Positions 62,768-64,000 of a stretch of DNA of 64,000 nt are shown here, in pieces. The position numbers and the translations under genes are program-made. The notes beneath the pieces were generated by a model. That model worked only from the letters and a program-made list of their open reading frames with translations, did no database searches and was not told where the DNA came from. Origin of the DNA: an uncultured Parabacteroides sp. (lineage in GTDB: Bacteria; Bacteroidota; Bacteroidia; Bacteroidales; Tannerellaceae). The stretch covers positions 9,731 through 73,730 of the forward strand of contig UQLN01000019.1 in assembly GCA_900541965.1 (NCBI GenBank), written 5' to 3'. The number at the start of each line of letters is the position of its first letter. Position 1 is the first letter of the stretch.

Positions 62768-63742
62768 ATGAATAAACATTTGTTTTATACCGTTTTAGCA
62801 ATCGTCATCCTAAGTTTTACGGGATGTTCGTGTCCGGTCCGTCAGAAGAATAATCCGGTTGTCGACAAGCAGACCTATTCGTTTGCCGTCAAGGGTACCG
62901 ACACGCTGAAACTCGATAAATACGAAGTAATAAATACGACAAAGGATACATTATCCAGACCTGTACTTCTTTTTGCTTTCGGTGGCGGCTTCAAAGGCGG
63001 GGAGCGGGATGAAGCTTACTATATCCCTTACTTCCATTTCCTTGCGGAAAACGGTTATGTAGTAGTTTCCACCGACTACCGTACCGAACTGAAACACGCA
63101 GACCCTTCCAAGATGGCAGACCCAATGGGCTTTGCCGCCACATTGCAACAGGCAATAGGTGCTGCGGTAGAAGACTTCTACGGCGCAACCCGCTATGTGG
63201 TTGAAAATGGCGATAACTGGAAAATCGACCCCGAACAGATTGTTGCCTGCGGTTCAAGTGCCGGGGCTATCACCGTCCTGCAAGCCGAGTATGAAATCTG
63301 CAATCAAAGCAAACAGGCACAGTTGCTACCGGAAGGTTTCAATTATGCAGGTGTAATCTCATTTGCCGGAGCCATATGCAGTATGGGTGCTCCCCAATGG
63401 AAAAATCTCCCCTGCCCCATTATGCTTTTCCATGGGAATGCAGACCGGACCGTTCCGTTCGAAAAAGCGGTATTAAATGATATGGGACTCTGGGGTTCCA
63501 ATTTTATTGCCGGGCAATTGAAAGAGAACCAATCCCCTTACTATTTCTATCTTGCAGAAGATGCCGGACATGAAATGGCAAATATACCTATGGAAAACAA
63601 CCGTTACGATATCCTCGGTTTCCTGAACCGTTTCGTATCGAACCATCAAAAGTTATTTATCAATACGACAGAGACGGTTCCCGGCAAACCATACGCTCCC
63701 AAAGACTTTACTTTGCAAGATTACATCCGGAATAATATGTAA
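62768..63742 (+). CDS. alpha/beta-hydrolase esterase-like lipoprotein
   Basis: The 324-residue lipoprotein has lipobox FTGC. It is an esterase-fold hydrolase. The oxyanion region FAFGGGFKGGERDE is followed by NGYVVVSTDYR. The nucleophile elbow is CGSSAGA with Ser164. The acid is probably the Asp in FHGNADRTVPF and the histidine the one in EDAGHEMAN. It should sit at the membrane surface or in the periplasm and cleave an ester; the substrate could be an acylated carbohydrate or a lipid. It is a single gene with its own promoter. Confidence 0.88.
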   Translation: MNKHLFYTVLAIVILSFTGCSCPVRQKNNPVVDKQTYSFAVKGTDTLKLDKYEVINTTKDTLSRPVLLFAFGGGFKGGERDEAYYIPYFHFLAENGYVVVSTDYRTELKHADPSKMADPMGFAATLQQAIGAAVEDFYGATRYVVENGDNWKIDPEQIVACGSSAGAITVLQAEYEICNQSKQAQLLPEGFNYAGVISFAGAICSMGAPQWKNLPCPIMLFHGNADRTVPFEKAVLNDMGLWGSNFIAGQLKENQSPYYFYLAEDAGHEMANIPMENNRYDILGFLNRFVSNHQKLFINTTETVPGKPYAPKDFTLQDYIRNNM

Positions 63743-64000
63743 AAGGATAGACTTTACCATCCGATAATTACTGTGATTACCGAGCGGTAAAGGTCATAGT
63801 TGCCGATACAATAATTTAGGCGCAGATGTCACGTCTAAGAACTATCGGACAAACTATAACTATAAAAAACAATACAAATTATTTTTTATACAACCATTGT
63901 TTTTCAAATTCAAGACCTATTTCAAAACACTACCCCTATACCCCACCCTCTTCCACTGTCGTGAAAAGGGGCTATCTTTATACCCTTTTGATACGATTTT
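63743..64000. other. intergenic end of window
   Basis: No gene is seen. GACTTTACC (63769-63777) and GGTAAAGGTC (63785-63795 region) form an imperfect inverted repeat shortly after the esterase stop and may be a weak terminator. The last 100 bases are AT-rich with no open frame of note. Confidence 0.4.

Overview
This 64 kb window is chromosomal DNA from a gut-type member of the Bacteroidales, most like Parabacteroides or Bacteroides. Supporting evidence: two SusC/SusD outer-membrane pairs, an ECF sigma/FecR pair, a five-gene Mfa/Fim-type fimbrial operon, TamL, DUF3810, DUF4296 and DUF6078 proteins, and many upstream sequences of the form TTTG, about 19-21 bases, TAnnTTTG, which is the promoter type of the Bacteroidetes primary sigma factor. 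The genus is an inference.

Layout. 1-4954: a SusC-like receptor (cut by the window edge), a SusD-like lipoprotein and a small lipoprotein. 5079-9594: pdxH, then divergently the etfB-etfA-acyl-CoA dehydrogenase operon. 9689-17761: a transposase remnant, a MATE exporter, a TonB-receptor-like barrel divergent from a histidine kinase/response regulator pair, an MFS exporter and tpx. 17926-22450: the rmuC-yfcC-type transporter-dinB operon and a DUF6078 gene broken by one stop codon, followed by an array of short repeats with a period near 22 bp. 22733-31136: an ECF sigma - FecR - SusC (with STN domain) - SusD - metallophosphoesterase uptake locus. 31192-34358: a small accessory region ending at tRNA-Arg(TCT). 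It holds a truncated tspO copy, an unfamiliar 505-residue lipoprotein, a decayed ORF, an intact tspO and a possible recombinase tail. 34425-43276: housekeeping genes (tamL, trmH-type methylase, DksA-like/lspA/DUF4296 operon, ileS). 43485-46653: a DUF3810 putative metalloprotease and a TPR histidine kinase. 46740-55375: the fimbrial operon (major pilin, Mfa2-type anchor, two accessory pilins, large DUF4906-type tip protein), with a long AT-rich upstream region carrying a perfect 14-bp inverted repeat and a second 22-bp-period array. 56156-62654: a five-gene operon ending in metH (lipoprotein, Yip1, smpB, gate-domain protein, metH). 62768-63742: an esterase-like lipoprotein.

How the parts work together. 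The two SusCD systems import oligomeric nutrients across the outer membrane; the second senses its own ligand through the STN domain, FecR and the sigma factor. The fimbrial operon builds a surface pilus from lipoprotein precursors; three of its proteins carry a likely arginine cleavage site followed by Ala. The most unusual items are the accessory region between the sigma gene and tRNA-Arg, where tspO copies bracket an unrecognised lipoprotein, and the two intergenic arrays with a 22-bp period. Other dispersed repeats (7-bp tandem units at two loci and a 114-bp inverted-repeat unit) lie between genes.
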